Shown one piece after another: positions 1-5,849 of a stretch of 5,849 nt of DNA. The DNA comes from Candidatus Delongbacteria bacterium (GTDB taxonomy: Bacteria > UBA4055), in NCBI GenBank assembly GCA_028702975.1, contig JAQVNT010000112.1, forward strand, positions 1-5,849, in the 5' to 3' direction. Under the pieces are notes generated by a model. The model searched no databases, was not told where the DNA came from, and saw only the letters and a list, made by a program, of their open reading frames with translations. How positions within the stretch are numbered: the stretch's first letter is position 1; the number at the start of each line of letters is the position of its first letter. A program made the translations under genes and the position numbers.

Positions 1-2
1 GG

Positions 3-566
3 CATAAGGACATGAGCTTCAGACAGGGTTACAAGATCGTAAAAGAACTTAAACTTTTACCCGCGCTTGTTGAATCGATCCTTGAGAACGCCGGTAAGAT
101 CAAAGAGATCGCCGACAGGTTCAAGTCGGCAAAGAATTTTCTCTATCTGGGCAGAGGATACAATTTCCCCGTAGCCCTTGAAGGAGCTTTGAAGCTGAAA
201 GAGATCTCATACATTCATGCCGAAGGTTATCCCGCGGCCGAAATGAAACACGGGCCTATAGCTCTTATCGATGAAAATATGCCTGTTATATTTATTGCTA
301 TCAAAGATTCGATCTACGATAAAGTAGTCACCAACATAAAAGAAGTTAAGGCCAGAAACGGTATCGTTATATCTATCGCCAGTTACGGTGATGAAGAGAT
401 AGACAGCATTTCAGACTATGTCATTAAGATACCTGAAACTACGAACCTTCTTTCGCCTATCCTTACCGTTATACCTCTTCAGCTACTCGCTTATTACATC
501 GCAGTTGAAAAAGGTTATAATGTGGACATGCCGAGAAATCTTGCAAAAAGCGTAACTGTAGAATAG
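3..566 (+). CDS. glmS: Glutamine--fructose-6-phosphate aminotransferase (isomerizing), C-terminal part; 5' end outside window
   Basis: GlmS converts fructose-6-phosphate and glutamine to glucosamine-6-phosphate in the cytoplasm. This is the first committed step to UDP-GlcNAc for peptidoglycan and LPS. Only the last 187 or so residues of a protein of about 600 are present, covering the second SIS (sugar isomerase) lobe. The frame is open to the left edge, so the ATG at 12 is an internal methionine and not the start. Seen directly: the motif LEGALKLKEISYIHAE (nt 180-227), then EMKHGP (nt 240-257), and the family-typical terminus PRNLAKSVTVE. By comparison with E. coli GlmS, the isomerase residues Glu488, His504 and Lys603 correspond to codons at 201, 249 and 546, and all are kept. 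The N-terminal glutaminase domain lies outside the window. The gene ends in TAG 11 bases before the next gene and probably heads or joins the same transcript. The canonical C-terminus shows that TAG is a true stop here. Identification is very secure. Confidence 0.97.
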   Translation, partial: HKDMSFRQGYKIVKELKLLPALVESILENAGKIKEIADRFKSAKNFLYLGRGYNFPVALEGALKLKEISYIHAEGYPAAEMKHGPIALIDENMPVIFIAIKDSIYDKVVTNIKEVKARNGIVISIASYGDEEIDSISDYVIKIPETTNLLSPILTVIPLQLLAYYIAVEKGYNVDMPRNLAKSVTVE

Positions 567-573
567 GAAGGAT
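565..573 (+). promoter_or_regulatory. Ribosome binding site fused to the glmS stop codon
   Basis: The purine-rich run AGGAAGGA begins inside the TAG stop of glmS and lies 5 to 9 bases before the ATG at 578. It supports this start for the exported protein and suggests that ribosomes ending on glmS can re-initiate. A second in-frame stop (TAA at 573-575) follows the TAG after two codons. Confidence 0.7.
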
Positions 574-577
574 AATA

Positions 578-2695
578 ATGAAGATCATTTTACCGATATT
601 GTTTTTGTCCCTTTTAACGCTGGGATCCGATCTGGATAAGACATTAAACCTTTTCCAGTCCGGATACTATTCAGAGGCTGTAAAACTTTCCGAATCCATA
701 CCTTCGGAAGATCCTGACCGTCTTTCTCATGATCTTTTAAGAGGAATGTCCCTCTACAAAATGAAAGATTTCAGAGAGACAAAAAGAATACTCGATCTTG
801 TTTCTCAGGAAGCCGACGATGCAAGAATTAAAGACCTCGCTAATTATTATTACGCTCTGGCAAGCATAAAGCTAGGTGAAAATATAGCCGGATCGGTAAT
901 ACTGACAAGACTTCTGAATTCCTCATCACCTGAGATTTCATCCGGGTCAAAGTCCATATTGGAGAATCTGATAAATTACAAGTTCGATGACGCTGATTAC
1001 AAAGAGATCCTTGAAGAAATTTATGACATGGAGGCCTTAAGGTATATCGAACAGAGCAGGAACTCATTAAAAATACTCGCAGTACTCCCAACTACCGGAA
1101 TAGATCAGGACGAAGGCAGAGATATTCTTACGGGTCTTGAGTTCGGTCTTAAAAAACTTCAGCCTAAGATCAACAACATCAGACTGGATGTAGTGAATTC
1201 AGAAGGCAAAATACCTGTAATGACAAAAAAAGTAATCGAGAAGCTGAATTCGACAAGATACAACCTGATCGTAGGAGAATTAAGATCAGATGCTACGGCG
1301 GCTCTGGCGGGAATTGCAGAACTGAAGAACATACCTTTGATCTCTCCTACGGCGACAGCCAGGGGAATATCAGAGATATCCGAAAGGGTCTTTCAGCTTA
1401 ATACTACATCCTACACGCTGGGCAGCCTGATAGCCGAGTATGCAGTCGACTCACTGGGATACAAAACTTTTGCCGTCATTTCGCCTCTTACCGAGGACGG
1501 AAATGAATCTGTGGAAGGTTTTACATCGAAAATTTTAGAAAAAGGCTGTTCAGTGATAGCTTTGGAATGGTATTTTGATTCGTATGACATAAATAAACAG
1601 ATACAGAGAATAAGAGAAAAAGTACTGTCTATTGATTCTCTTGATACTGAGGAATATATGTCAACTGATTCGATCAAAGCCGTGCCTGCAGGAATTGTTG
1701 ATGCTTTCTTCTTGCCCTTACCTGATTCCGATACTGAGTCTGTAATGTCCCAGCTTTCCTATTATAATTTCAAAGCAAAAAGTATAGGTACATACGGATG
1801 GAATAACGAAAAAATACTGAACAAACTGAATATACATGCAGACAGCCTTGTATTCATAAAAGAAAGCTCATACAATATCGATAATCCTGACTACACGGAT
1901 TTTGTTTATAAATTCAGAAACGATTTCAACAGGAACCCAAGACTTCTGGAGATCTTAGGATATTCAATTATGGATATGCTCGTCGATTTGAAGAGCAGGC
2001 ATAAAGATACTTCAGTTAACAGGATCCTTCTGGAAACTGAGTACTACGAAGGGATTTACGGTGATATAATTTACAATAGCTCAAGATCAAATTCAGCGGC
2101 TGATCTTTTCATGTTCAGGGAGCGCTCAGGATTAAAGAAAATTGATTTCGTTCCCAAATATTCAATAGACAGTCTTTCCAATGCAAAAATATTTTACAAC
2201 AGGGGCTGCGTCGACGAAGCTACAAAACAATTCAGTTCTGCGGTACTTAATTATGAGAGGTCTATTGCCGAATACAGATCAGCACTTCCCGACTCTGAAT
2301 TCAAAGATCATCCTGATGTTATCTATCTTTACAGGAAAACCGGAACAGTTCATTACTATTTGAGGGATTTTTCAAAAGCAGAAGCAAACTTTAGAAAATA
2401 TCTGGAGAGCGGCCGGTGGGATGACAGGGAGATATCTTTCAGAAATAAGGTCTCCGAGGCAAATATTGATCCTTTAATTTCTCCAGATGTACTTTCTGAA
2501 TACACGAATGATCCTGAACTTGCTCCCGAGGCTTATTTCGAGATAGGAAATCTTTATCTGAAAAGATCTGAAATTAAAAAAGCTCTCGATTATCTTGAAG
2601 CTTCTGCCGCACTAAAAAATAAGGATGCCGTAAAGATCCTGAACGAAATGAAAAATATAGACGATAATAAAAATGATAATAAATTTGACTGGTAG
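578..2695 (+). CDS. Exported TPR / type-1 periplasmic-binding-fold / TPR protein, LpoA-like architecture
   Basis: A 705-residue protein of unknown ligand. Residues 1-17 look like a Sec signal peptide (MK, then a hydrophobic stretch to residue 15, then GS). There is no lipobox cysteine, so it is predicted to be a soluble periplasmic or exported protein. Residues about 20-150 are helical and TPR-like (for example FQSGYYSEAVKLSES). Residues about 165-520 resemble the Peripla_BP_6 / ABC-type branched-chain amino-acid receptor fold: the opening strand ILAVLPTTG (166-174), a helix with LTGLEFGLKKL, LIVGELRSDATAA, then ISPTAT (255-260). Residues about 530-695 again look like TPRs (YFEIGNLYLKRSEIKKALDYL), and the tail is rich in Asn, Asp and Lys. 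E. coli LpoA, the outer-membrane activator of PBP1A, joins an N-terminal TPR region to the same binding fold, but it is a lipoprotein and lacks the C-terminal TPRs. No ABC permease or ATPase gene is adjacent, which argues against an ordinary transport receptor. The domain calls are by eye; the function is inference. Confidence 0.75.
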   Translation: MKIILPILFLSLLTLGSDLDKTLNLFQSGYYSEAVKLSESIPSEDPDRLSHDLLRGMSLYKMKDFRETKRILDLVSQEADDARIKDLANYYYALASIKLGENIAGSVILTRLLNSSSPEISSGSKSILENLINYKFDDADYKEILEEIYDMEALRYIEQSRNSLKILAVLPTTGIDQDEGRDILTGLEFGLKKLQPKINNIRLDVVNSEGKIPVMTKKVIEKLNSTRYNLIVGELRSDATAALAGIAELKNIPLISPTATARGISEISERVFQLNTTSYTLGSLIAEYAVDSLGYKTFAVISPLTEDGNESVEGFTSKILEKGCSVIALEWYFDSYDINKQIQRIREKVLSIDSLDTEEYMSTDSIKAVPAGIVDAFFLPLPDSDTESVMSQLSYYNFKAKSIGTYGWNNEKILNKLNIHADSLVFIKESSYNIDNPDYTDFVYKFRNDFNRNPRLLEILGYSIMDMLVDLKSRHKDTSVNRILLETEYYEGIYGDIIYNSSRSNSAADLFMFRERSGLKKIDFVPKYSIDSLSNAKIFYNRGCVDEATKQFSSAVLNYERSIAEYRSALPDSEFKDHPDVIYLYRKTGTVHYYLRDFSKAEANFRKYLESGRWDDREISFRNKVSEANIDPLISPDVLSEYTNDPELAPEAYFEIGNLYLKRSEIKKALDYLEASAALKNKDAVKILNEMKNIDDNKNDNKFDW

Positions 2696-2700
2696 GAAAG
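2694..2700 (+). promoter_or_regulatory. Ribosome binding site for glyQS, overlapping the upstream TAG
   Basis: AGGAAAG begins with the last two bases of the upstream gene's TAG and ends 3 bases before the ATG at 2704; its AGGA core is 6 bases away. It supports the chosen glyQS start and tight coupling between the genes. An in-frame TGA at 2705-2707 backs up the upstream stop. Confidence 0.7.
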
Positions 2701-2703
2701 AAA

Positions 2704-4110
2704 ATGACTGAAACAACAATGGACAAGATCGTATCACTTGCAAAAAGAAGAGGTTTCATTTACCCCGGATCGGAGATATACGGCGGACTGGCCAACACAT
2801 GGGATTACGGACCGCTTGGAGTAGAACTGCTGAACAACATCAAAGATTTCTGGAGGAGGAAGTTTATAAGAGAAAGGCCGGATAATGTAGAGATCGATAC
2901 TGCCATTCTGCTCAATCCGTCTGTCTGGGTCGCTTCAGGTCATGTTGGAAATTTCTCAGACCCGTTAATGGACTGTAAAAAGTGCAAATCAAGAGTAAGG
3001 GCAGACAAGCACATAGAGATCTGGAACGAGAAGAACGGGACCGGGATCTTTCCAGAGAACTGGGCCGGAGAATTCACGCCTTCCGATATACTGCTTAAAT
3101 TCATAAACGATAACAATATTAAATGTGATAAATGCGGTGCTCTCGACTGGACCGAACCCAAAGCTTTCAACCTTATGTTCAAGACCGAACAGGGAGTAAT
3201 TGAGGGTGAAGGCGCAAAAATATTTCTAAGGCCTGAAACCGCCCAGGGTATATTCATTAATTTCAAGAATGTTCAGACCACGACAAGAAAGAAGATCCCG
3301 TTCGGCATCTGCCAGATAGGAAAATCTTTCAGGAACGAAATAACACCCGGTAATTTCATATTTCGAACCAGAGAATTCGAACAGATGGAAATGGAGTTTT
3401 TCTGTAAACCGGGAACTGAACTGGAGTGGTTCGACTACTGGAAGAATTTCACTTACAGCTGGTTCCTGAGCATGGGAATAAAGGAAGATAACCTGAGGAT
3501 GAGAGATCATGAGAAGGACGAGCTGGCCTTCTATTCGAACGCAACTACCGATGTCGAGTACAGGTATCCTTTCGGATGGGGCGAGTTGTGCGGAATAGCC
3601 TCAAGGACTGACTATGATCTTAAGCAGCACATCGATCTTTCAGGCAAAGACCTTTCTTATTTTGACGAACCTAACAAGGAAAAATATATTCCGTACGTTA
3701 TTGAACCGTCATTCGGTGTTCAGAGAACAGCGCTCATCACTCTCTGCGACGCTTACAATGAAGAGAAAGTGGGAGAGGATGACACAAGGATAGTTCTGAA
3801 ACTTCACCCTGTACTTGCTCCTTTCAAAATAGCAGTACTTCCTCTGGCTAAGAAACTGTCGGAAGAAACTGATAAACTGTATAAAAAACTGATGACAGAG
3901 CTCGGGTGGAAAATAGATTTTGATGAAGTCGGAAGCATTGGAAAGAGGTACAGAAGACATGATGAGATAGGCACGCCTTACTGCGTCACCTTCGATTTTG
4001 ACACACTTGAAGATCATGCGGTAACAGTAAGAGAAAGAGACAGTATGACACAGGAAAGAATAAAAATTGATGATCTGAGTTCATTTTTCAGGGAAAAATT
4101 CAATTTTTAG
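2704..4110 (+). CDS. glyQS: Glycyl-tRNA synthetase, homodimeric class II type
   Basis: Charges tRNA-Gly with glycine using ATP in the cytoplasm. At 468 residues it is the single-chain alpha2-type enzyme found in eukaryotes, archaea and many bacteria, not the GlyQ/GlyS alpha2beta2 enzyme of E. coli. The N-terminus (IVSLAKRRGFIYPGSEIYGG, then WDYGPLG) is typical of the family. Two CxxC pairs, C91/C94 and C141/C144, form a likely zinc-binding insertion. RPETAQGIF starts at residue 176. Class II motif 2 is FRNE (209-212) followed by FRTREFEQMEMEFF (220-233). Motif 3 is EPSFGVQR (334-341), which keeps the catalytic arginine R341. Residues from about 366 form the anticodon-binding domain, with the typical FDFDTLEDHAVTVRERD near the end. 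The length is complete and no key residue is missing. It sits 8 bases after the exported TPR/binding protein and 5 bases before the DUF2062 gene. Nothing in the short gap suggests a T-box leader, so regulation probably comes from the whole operon. Confidence 0.97.
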   Translation: MTETTMDKIVSLAKRRGFIYPGSEIYGGLANTWDYGPLGVELLNNIKDFWRRKFIRERPDNVEIDTAILLNPSVWVASGHVGNFSDPLMDCKKCKSRVRADKHIEIWNEKNGTGIFPENWAGEFTPSDILLKFINDNNIKCDKCGALDWTEPKAFNLMFKTEQGVIEGEGAKIFLRPETAQGIFINFKNVQTTTRKKIPFGICQIGKSFRNEITPGNFIFRTREFEQMEMEFFCKPGTELEWFDYWKNFTYSWFLSMGIKEDNLRMRDHEKDELAFYSNATTDVEYRYPFGWGELCGIASRTDYDLKQHIDLSGKDLSYFDEPNKEKYIPYVIEPSFGVQRTALITLCDAYNEEKVGEDDTRIVLKLHPVLAPFKIAVLPLAKKLSEETDKLYKKLMTELGWKIDFDEVGSIGKRYRRHDEIGTPYCVTFDFDTLEDHAVTVRERDSMTQERIKIDDLSSFFREKFNF

Positions 4111-4114
4111 GGAT
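4109..4114 (+). promoter_or_regulatory. Close-spaced Shine-Dalgarno within the glyQS stop region
   Basis: AGGGAT begins in the glyQS TAG. The AGGG core ends only 3 bases before the ATG at 4116, closer than the usual 5-9 bases. No better start codon lies nearby, so initiation may depend on ribosomes finishing glyQS. The ATGA at 4116-4119 also gives an in-frame TGA that backs up the glyQS stop. Confidence 0.5.
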
Positions 4115-4115
4115 T

Positions 4116-4682
4116 ATGAAGATAGACACAGATAAATATAGAAATAAACATCCACTGCTTACAAGAATATTCCGGGCAGTTAAATACTATTTCCTCCTTT
4201 TCGTAAGAAAGGAAGATACTTCTCAAAGTATTGCCCACGGACTTGCTACAGGCATCTTTATCGGGTTTTTGCCAATAATTCCGTTTCAGACCGTTGTGAC
4301 AATCTTTTTCTGTTTTTTATTCAGGTCCAATAAGGTCGCCGGAATAATCGGAAGCACGCTTATTACTAACCCGGTAACGGCGATGCCTGTTTTTTATTTC
4401 CAGCATTTTCTAGGCAGGATATTTATTCTTCATGATTTTTCTTATGACAAATTCAAGAATCTCTTTATCCATATTTCATTAAGTAATTTTAACGAATTCG
4501 GCCATGAACTTCTTATTCTCTTCGAAATGATGACGATAGGCGGCGTGATTCTGGGGATAATCTTTTATCCGGCCGTATACTTTATAGCCAACAAAAGCGT
4601 TATCAGACACAGGGAGCTGATCGCTGAAAAAAAAGCAAAAAAGATCAAATTCGGAAGGATCTGGAAAAAAATTAAAAACTAG
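4116..4682 (+). CDS. DUF2062 family integral membrane protein
   Basis: A 188-residue small membrane protein matching the DUF2062 pattern, whose biochemical role is not established. Seen directly: the signature SIAHGLATGIFIGFLP (residues 38-53) runs into the hydrophobic stretch PFQTVVTIFFCFLF (56-69). RSNKVAGIIGSTLITNPVTA (70-89) carries the conserved Asn-Pro, and a hydrophobic stretch follows it. A further membrane segment or hairpin lies at about 131-158 (MMTIGGVILGIIFYPAVYFIA). The N-terminus is basic, and the last 25 residues are very rich in lysine and arginine, which suggests that both ends are cytoplasmic by the positive-inside rule. The start at 4116 gives the normal N-terminal spacing before the motif. 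It is the last gene of the plus-strand operon, and its TAG stop overlaps the trmB stop. Membership of the family is fairly sure; any function in envelope biology is inference. Confidence 0.85.
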   Translation: MKIDTDKYRNKHPLLTRIFRAVKYYFLLFVRKEDTSQSIAHGLATGIFIGFLPIIPFQTVVTIFFCFLFRSNKVAGIIGSTLITNPVTAMPVFYFQHFLGRIFILHDFSYDKFKNLFIHISLSNFNEFGHELLILFEMMTIGGVILGIIFYPAVYFIANKSVIRHRELIAEKKAKKIKFGRIWKKIKN

Positions 4683-4696
4683 ATCTTTCTGAATTT
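4647..4696. terminator. Inverted repeat at the convergent gene ends, candidate bidirectional terminator
   Basis: Arms 4647-4664 and 4679-4696 pair over 18 bp around a 14-base A/T-only loop (4665-4678). In plus-strand RNA all 18 pairs form, three of them as G.U (4653/4690, 4657/4686, 4663/4680). In minus-strand RNA those three become A.C mismatches and the stem is broken into short runs. Beyond the stem in the minus direction are U-tracts (A8 at 4627-4634 and A6 at 4637-4642 on the plus strand). Beyond it in the plus direction there is only an AU-rich run, without a clear U-tract. The element overlaps the coding 3' ends of both genes. A role as terminator or 3'-end stabiliser is inferred from position and structure; neither direction has every textbook element. 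Confidence 0.5.
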
Positions 4697-5341
4697 CATA
4701 TAATATATTTTACATCCGTCCTTTTTCTTATGCCTTTCAAATTGTGTTTCGATCCTGTCTCTAACCTCATTCTTATAATCTTCAGGGTAGGCGTTCTCAA
4801 AAAGTGCGGATTTTAAAAAGATATCCAAAATTTCCAGAGAGTATTCCTCGTGGTCTGAAGCAAATCTGAACATACCTCCTTTTTTAAGAAGATCGTGAAG
4901 GACCCGTATAAATTCAGAATTGAGTGTCCTGTTCTTGTGGTGTCTTTTTTTTGGCCAGGGATCGGGAAAGTTCATAATTATCTCATCGAAAGCGCCGGGA
5001 TCTATTATTTTATCGAGATATTCAGTTCCGCTTCTGGCGATGATAAGATTCTTGACCTTATCTATCTTATTAAGCTTCTTCAGAGCTATCCTGATCCTGT
5101 CCATCTTTCTGTCTATTCCGAAATAATTAATATCCGGGTTCTTAAGTGCAAGTTTAATAAGAGAATCCCCGTTACCGAAACCTATCTCGAACTTTATTTT
5201 TTTGTTGGGATTTTCGAACAATTCTCCAAAATCAAGAGGAAGAATATCAGAGTTTATCTCCAGAATCCTGTCATTCAGCTCAAAATACTTCCTGCTGTCG
5301 CTGTTGATCTTATTGTAATATTCGTCAACTGAGAGCCACAT
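4679..5341 (-). CDS. trmB: tRNA (guanine-N7-)-methyltransferase
   Basis: Methylates N7 of G46 in the tRNA variable loop using S-adenosylmethionine, in the cytoplasm. The 220-residue protein is of normal length for the family. Seen directly: the SAM-binding motif EIGFGNGDSL (52-61), an acidic residue at the end of the second strand (GIDRK, D77), the TrmB signature NFPDPWPKKRHHKNR (124-138) with the conserved Asp127 and basic tRNA-contact residues, and the C-terminal TQFERHKKKDG (199-209) that matches the family's T-x-[FY]-E ... G element. The chosen ATG has only a weak upstream AGAG about 8 bases away, but it gives a normal N-terminus and no better start is visible. It lies 25 bases after the FGE-like gene on the same strand, so co-transcription is likely. 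Its 3' end overlaps the DUF2062 gene by four bases and its last codons lie within the inverted repeat. Identification is very secure. Confidence 0.96.
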   Translation of the reverse strand: MWLSVDEYYNKINSDSRKYFELNDRILEINSDILPLDFGELFENPNKKIKFEIGFGNGDSLIKLALKNPDINYFGIDRKMDRIRIALKKLNKIDKVKNLIIARSGTEYLDKIIDPGAFDEIIMNFPDPWPKKRHHKNRTLNSEFIRVLHDLLKKGGMFRFASDHEEYSLEILDIFLKSALFENAYPEDYKNEVRDRIETQFERHKKKDGCKIYYMKFRKI

Positions 5342-5366
5342 TTTTTTCTCTATATTTTATTAAAAC

Positions 5367-5849
5367 CTATTTGTTTATCAGATTCTCTATCTCATTTTTG
5401 CTGATAGCGCATCTGAAACCGATGTTTCCAGTTGATTGAGAGATATCAAGTATCGCCCTTCTGTATGTTTTACAGTCTTCTTTTGAGCTCAACCACGAAC
5501 CTCCTCTGGGAACTCTTATCTTTCCGAAATACCTTGAAAATGTTTCGTTTCCGGGATAAGCAAAGATAACACCGTGAACCCATTCGCTGACATTACCGGC
5601 CATATCATACAACCCGAAACCGTTAGGCTTATAGCTCTTTACCGGCATTGGGTAACCGATCGTTATGTTCAATCCGAAACGGGCTTCTTTGTCAGTCATG
5701 TCTTTTCCCGTGGGATAAACATAATTGTGACTGTCTTTAGCGGCACATTCCCATTCGATCTCGGTAGGAAGCCTTTTTTCAGCCCATATCGCGTAAGCTA
5801 CGGCATCATCGTATTCTATGTCACCTACTGGCTGATCAGGCTGATTGAA
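5367..5849 (-). CDS. FGE-sulfatase (SUMF1) domain protein, C-terminal part; 5' end outside window
   Basis: The visible 160 residues are the C-terminal part of a formylglycine-generating-enzyme-like domain. The frame is open to the right edge, so the ATG at 5697-5699 is internal. Seen in order, numbering the fragment: QPVGDIEYDDAVAYAIWAEK then RLPTEIEWECAAK (about 6-38), GFGLYDMAGNVSEW (77-90), RVPRGGSW (112-119), C126, and GFRCA (144-148), followed by a 12-residue tail. All of these match the family's C-type-lectin-like core. True FGE enzymes bind copper through two cysteines (human C336 and C341). The aligned positions here are S121 and C126, so the first is lost and sulfatase activation is unlikely by this reading. 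Other proteins with this fold act in protein modification, in ergothioneine-type sulfur chemistry, or as non-enzymatic modules of secreted proteins. No sulfatase gene is visible. Any signal peptide or extra N-terminal domain would lie beyond the edge. Fold assignment is strong; function is unknown. Confidence 0.9.
   Translation of the reverse strand, partial: FNQPDQPVGDIEYDDAVAYAIWAEKRLPTEIEWECAAKDSHNYVYPTGKDMTDKEARFGLNITIGYPMPVKSYKPNGFGLYDMAGNVSEWVHGVIFAYPGNETFSRYFGKIRVPRGGSWLSSKEDCKTYRRAILDISQSTGNIGFRCAISKNEIENLINK

Noticed and set aside
12..14. ATG at 12 as the start of a short sugar-isomerase-domain gene
   Set aside because: The frame is open upstream to the window edge and the sequence aligns with the middle of the second SIS lobe of GlmS, so the gene is cut by the window rather than short.
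564..566. TAG read through or recoded (for example pyrrolysine)
   Set aside because: The GlmS protein ends exactly at the universal terminus NLAKSVTVE before TAG, and TrmB and GlyQS also end at normal family lengths, so TAG terminates.
3226..3510. Minus-strand open frames opposite glyQS (also about 2940-3266 and 3709-4017)
   Set aside because: The plus-strand frame is an intact synthetase throughout. The antisense frames overlap each other or lack family features and ribosome sites.
4895..5332. A 145-codon plus-strand open frame opposite trmB
   Set aside because: It lies wholly antisense to a clearly identified trmB with intact motifs, has no recognisable domain and no convincing ribosome site. 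It is best explained as a shadow of AT-rich coding sequence.
5697..5699. ATG as the start of a short 110-residue FGE-like protein
   Set aside because: The 50 codons before it, up to the window edge, are open and encode the family's conserved DDAVAYAIW and RLPTEIEWE elements, so the real start is beyond the edge.
5829..5845. Short repeated ggctgat units near the right edge
   Set aside because: Two copies of seven bases inside coding sequence for Gln/Pro-rich residues; too short and too few to be a repeat array or a regulatory site.

Overview
The window reads as a compact bacterial chromosome segment with no mobile or foreign-looking DNA. It has moderately low G+C, and ATA, AGA and AAA codons are frequent throughout. 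Intergenic gaps are only a few bases. The lineage cannot be fixed from the sequence. A dimer-type (single-chain) glycyl-tRNA synthetase, an exported TPR/periplasmic-binding protein and an FGE-sulfatase-domain protein together would fit an FCB-like or candidate-phylum Gram-negative, but this is a low-confidence guess.

Layout, plus strand (1-4682): four genes run head to tail with gaps of 11, 8 and 5 bases. They are the 3' end of glmS (aminosugar and cell-wall precursor synthesis), a 705-residue exported protein with a type-1 periplasmic-binding fold between two TPR-like regions, glyQS (glycyl-tRNA synthetase), and a small DUF2062 membrane protein. At each junction the AG of the upstream TAG stop is also the start of the next gene's Shine-Dalgarno sequence, so co-transcription and translational coupling are likely.

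Layout, minus strand (5849-4679): an FGE-sulfatase-domain gene enters from the right edge with its 5' end outside the window. It is followed after 25 bases by trmB (tRNA m7G46 methyltransferase). The two operons converge: the DUF2062 gene and trmB overlap by four bases, and one CTAG supplies both stop codons. An 18-bp inverted repeat flanks this point. It is fully paired in plus-strand RNA (three G.U pairs) and has U-rich sequence beyond it on the minus strand, so it is a candidate convergent terminator.

The glmS and glyQS products are housekeeping, as is TrmB. The binding protein may be an envelope factor, which would fit glmS as a neighbour, but its ligand is unknown. The points most worth checking are the TPR-binding-TPR architecture, the use of TAG by all six genes, the convergent hairpin, and the loss of one of the two copper-binding cysteines in the FGE-like protein. 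I see no CRISPR array, tRNA, rRNA, insertion sequence or obvious new defence system.
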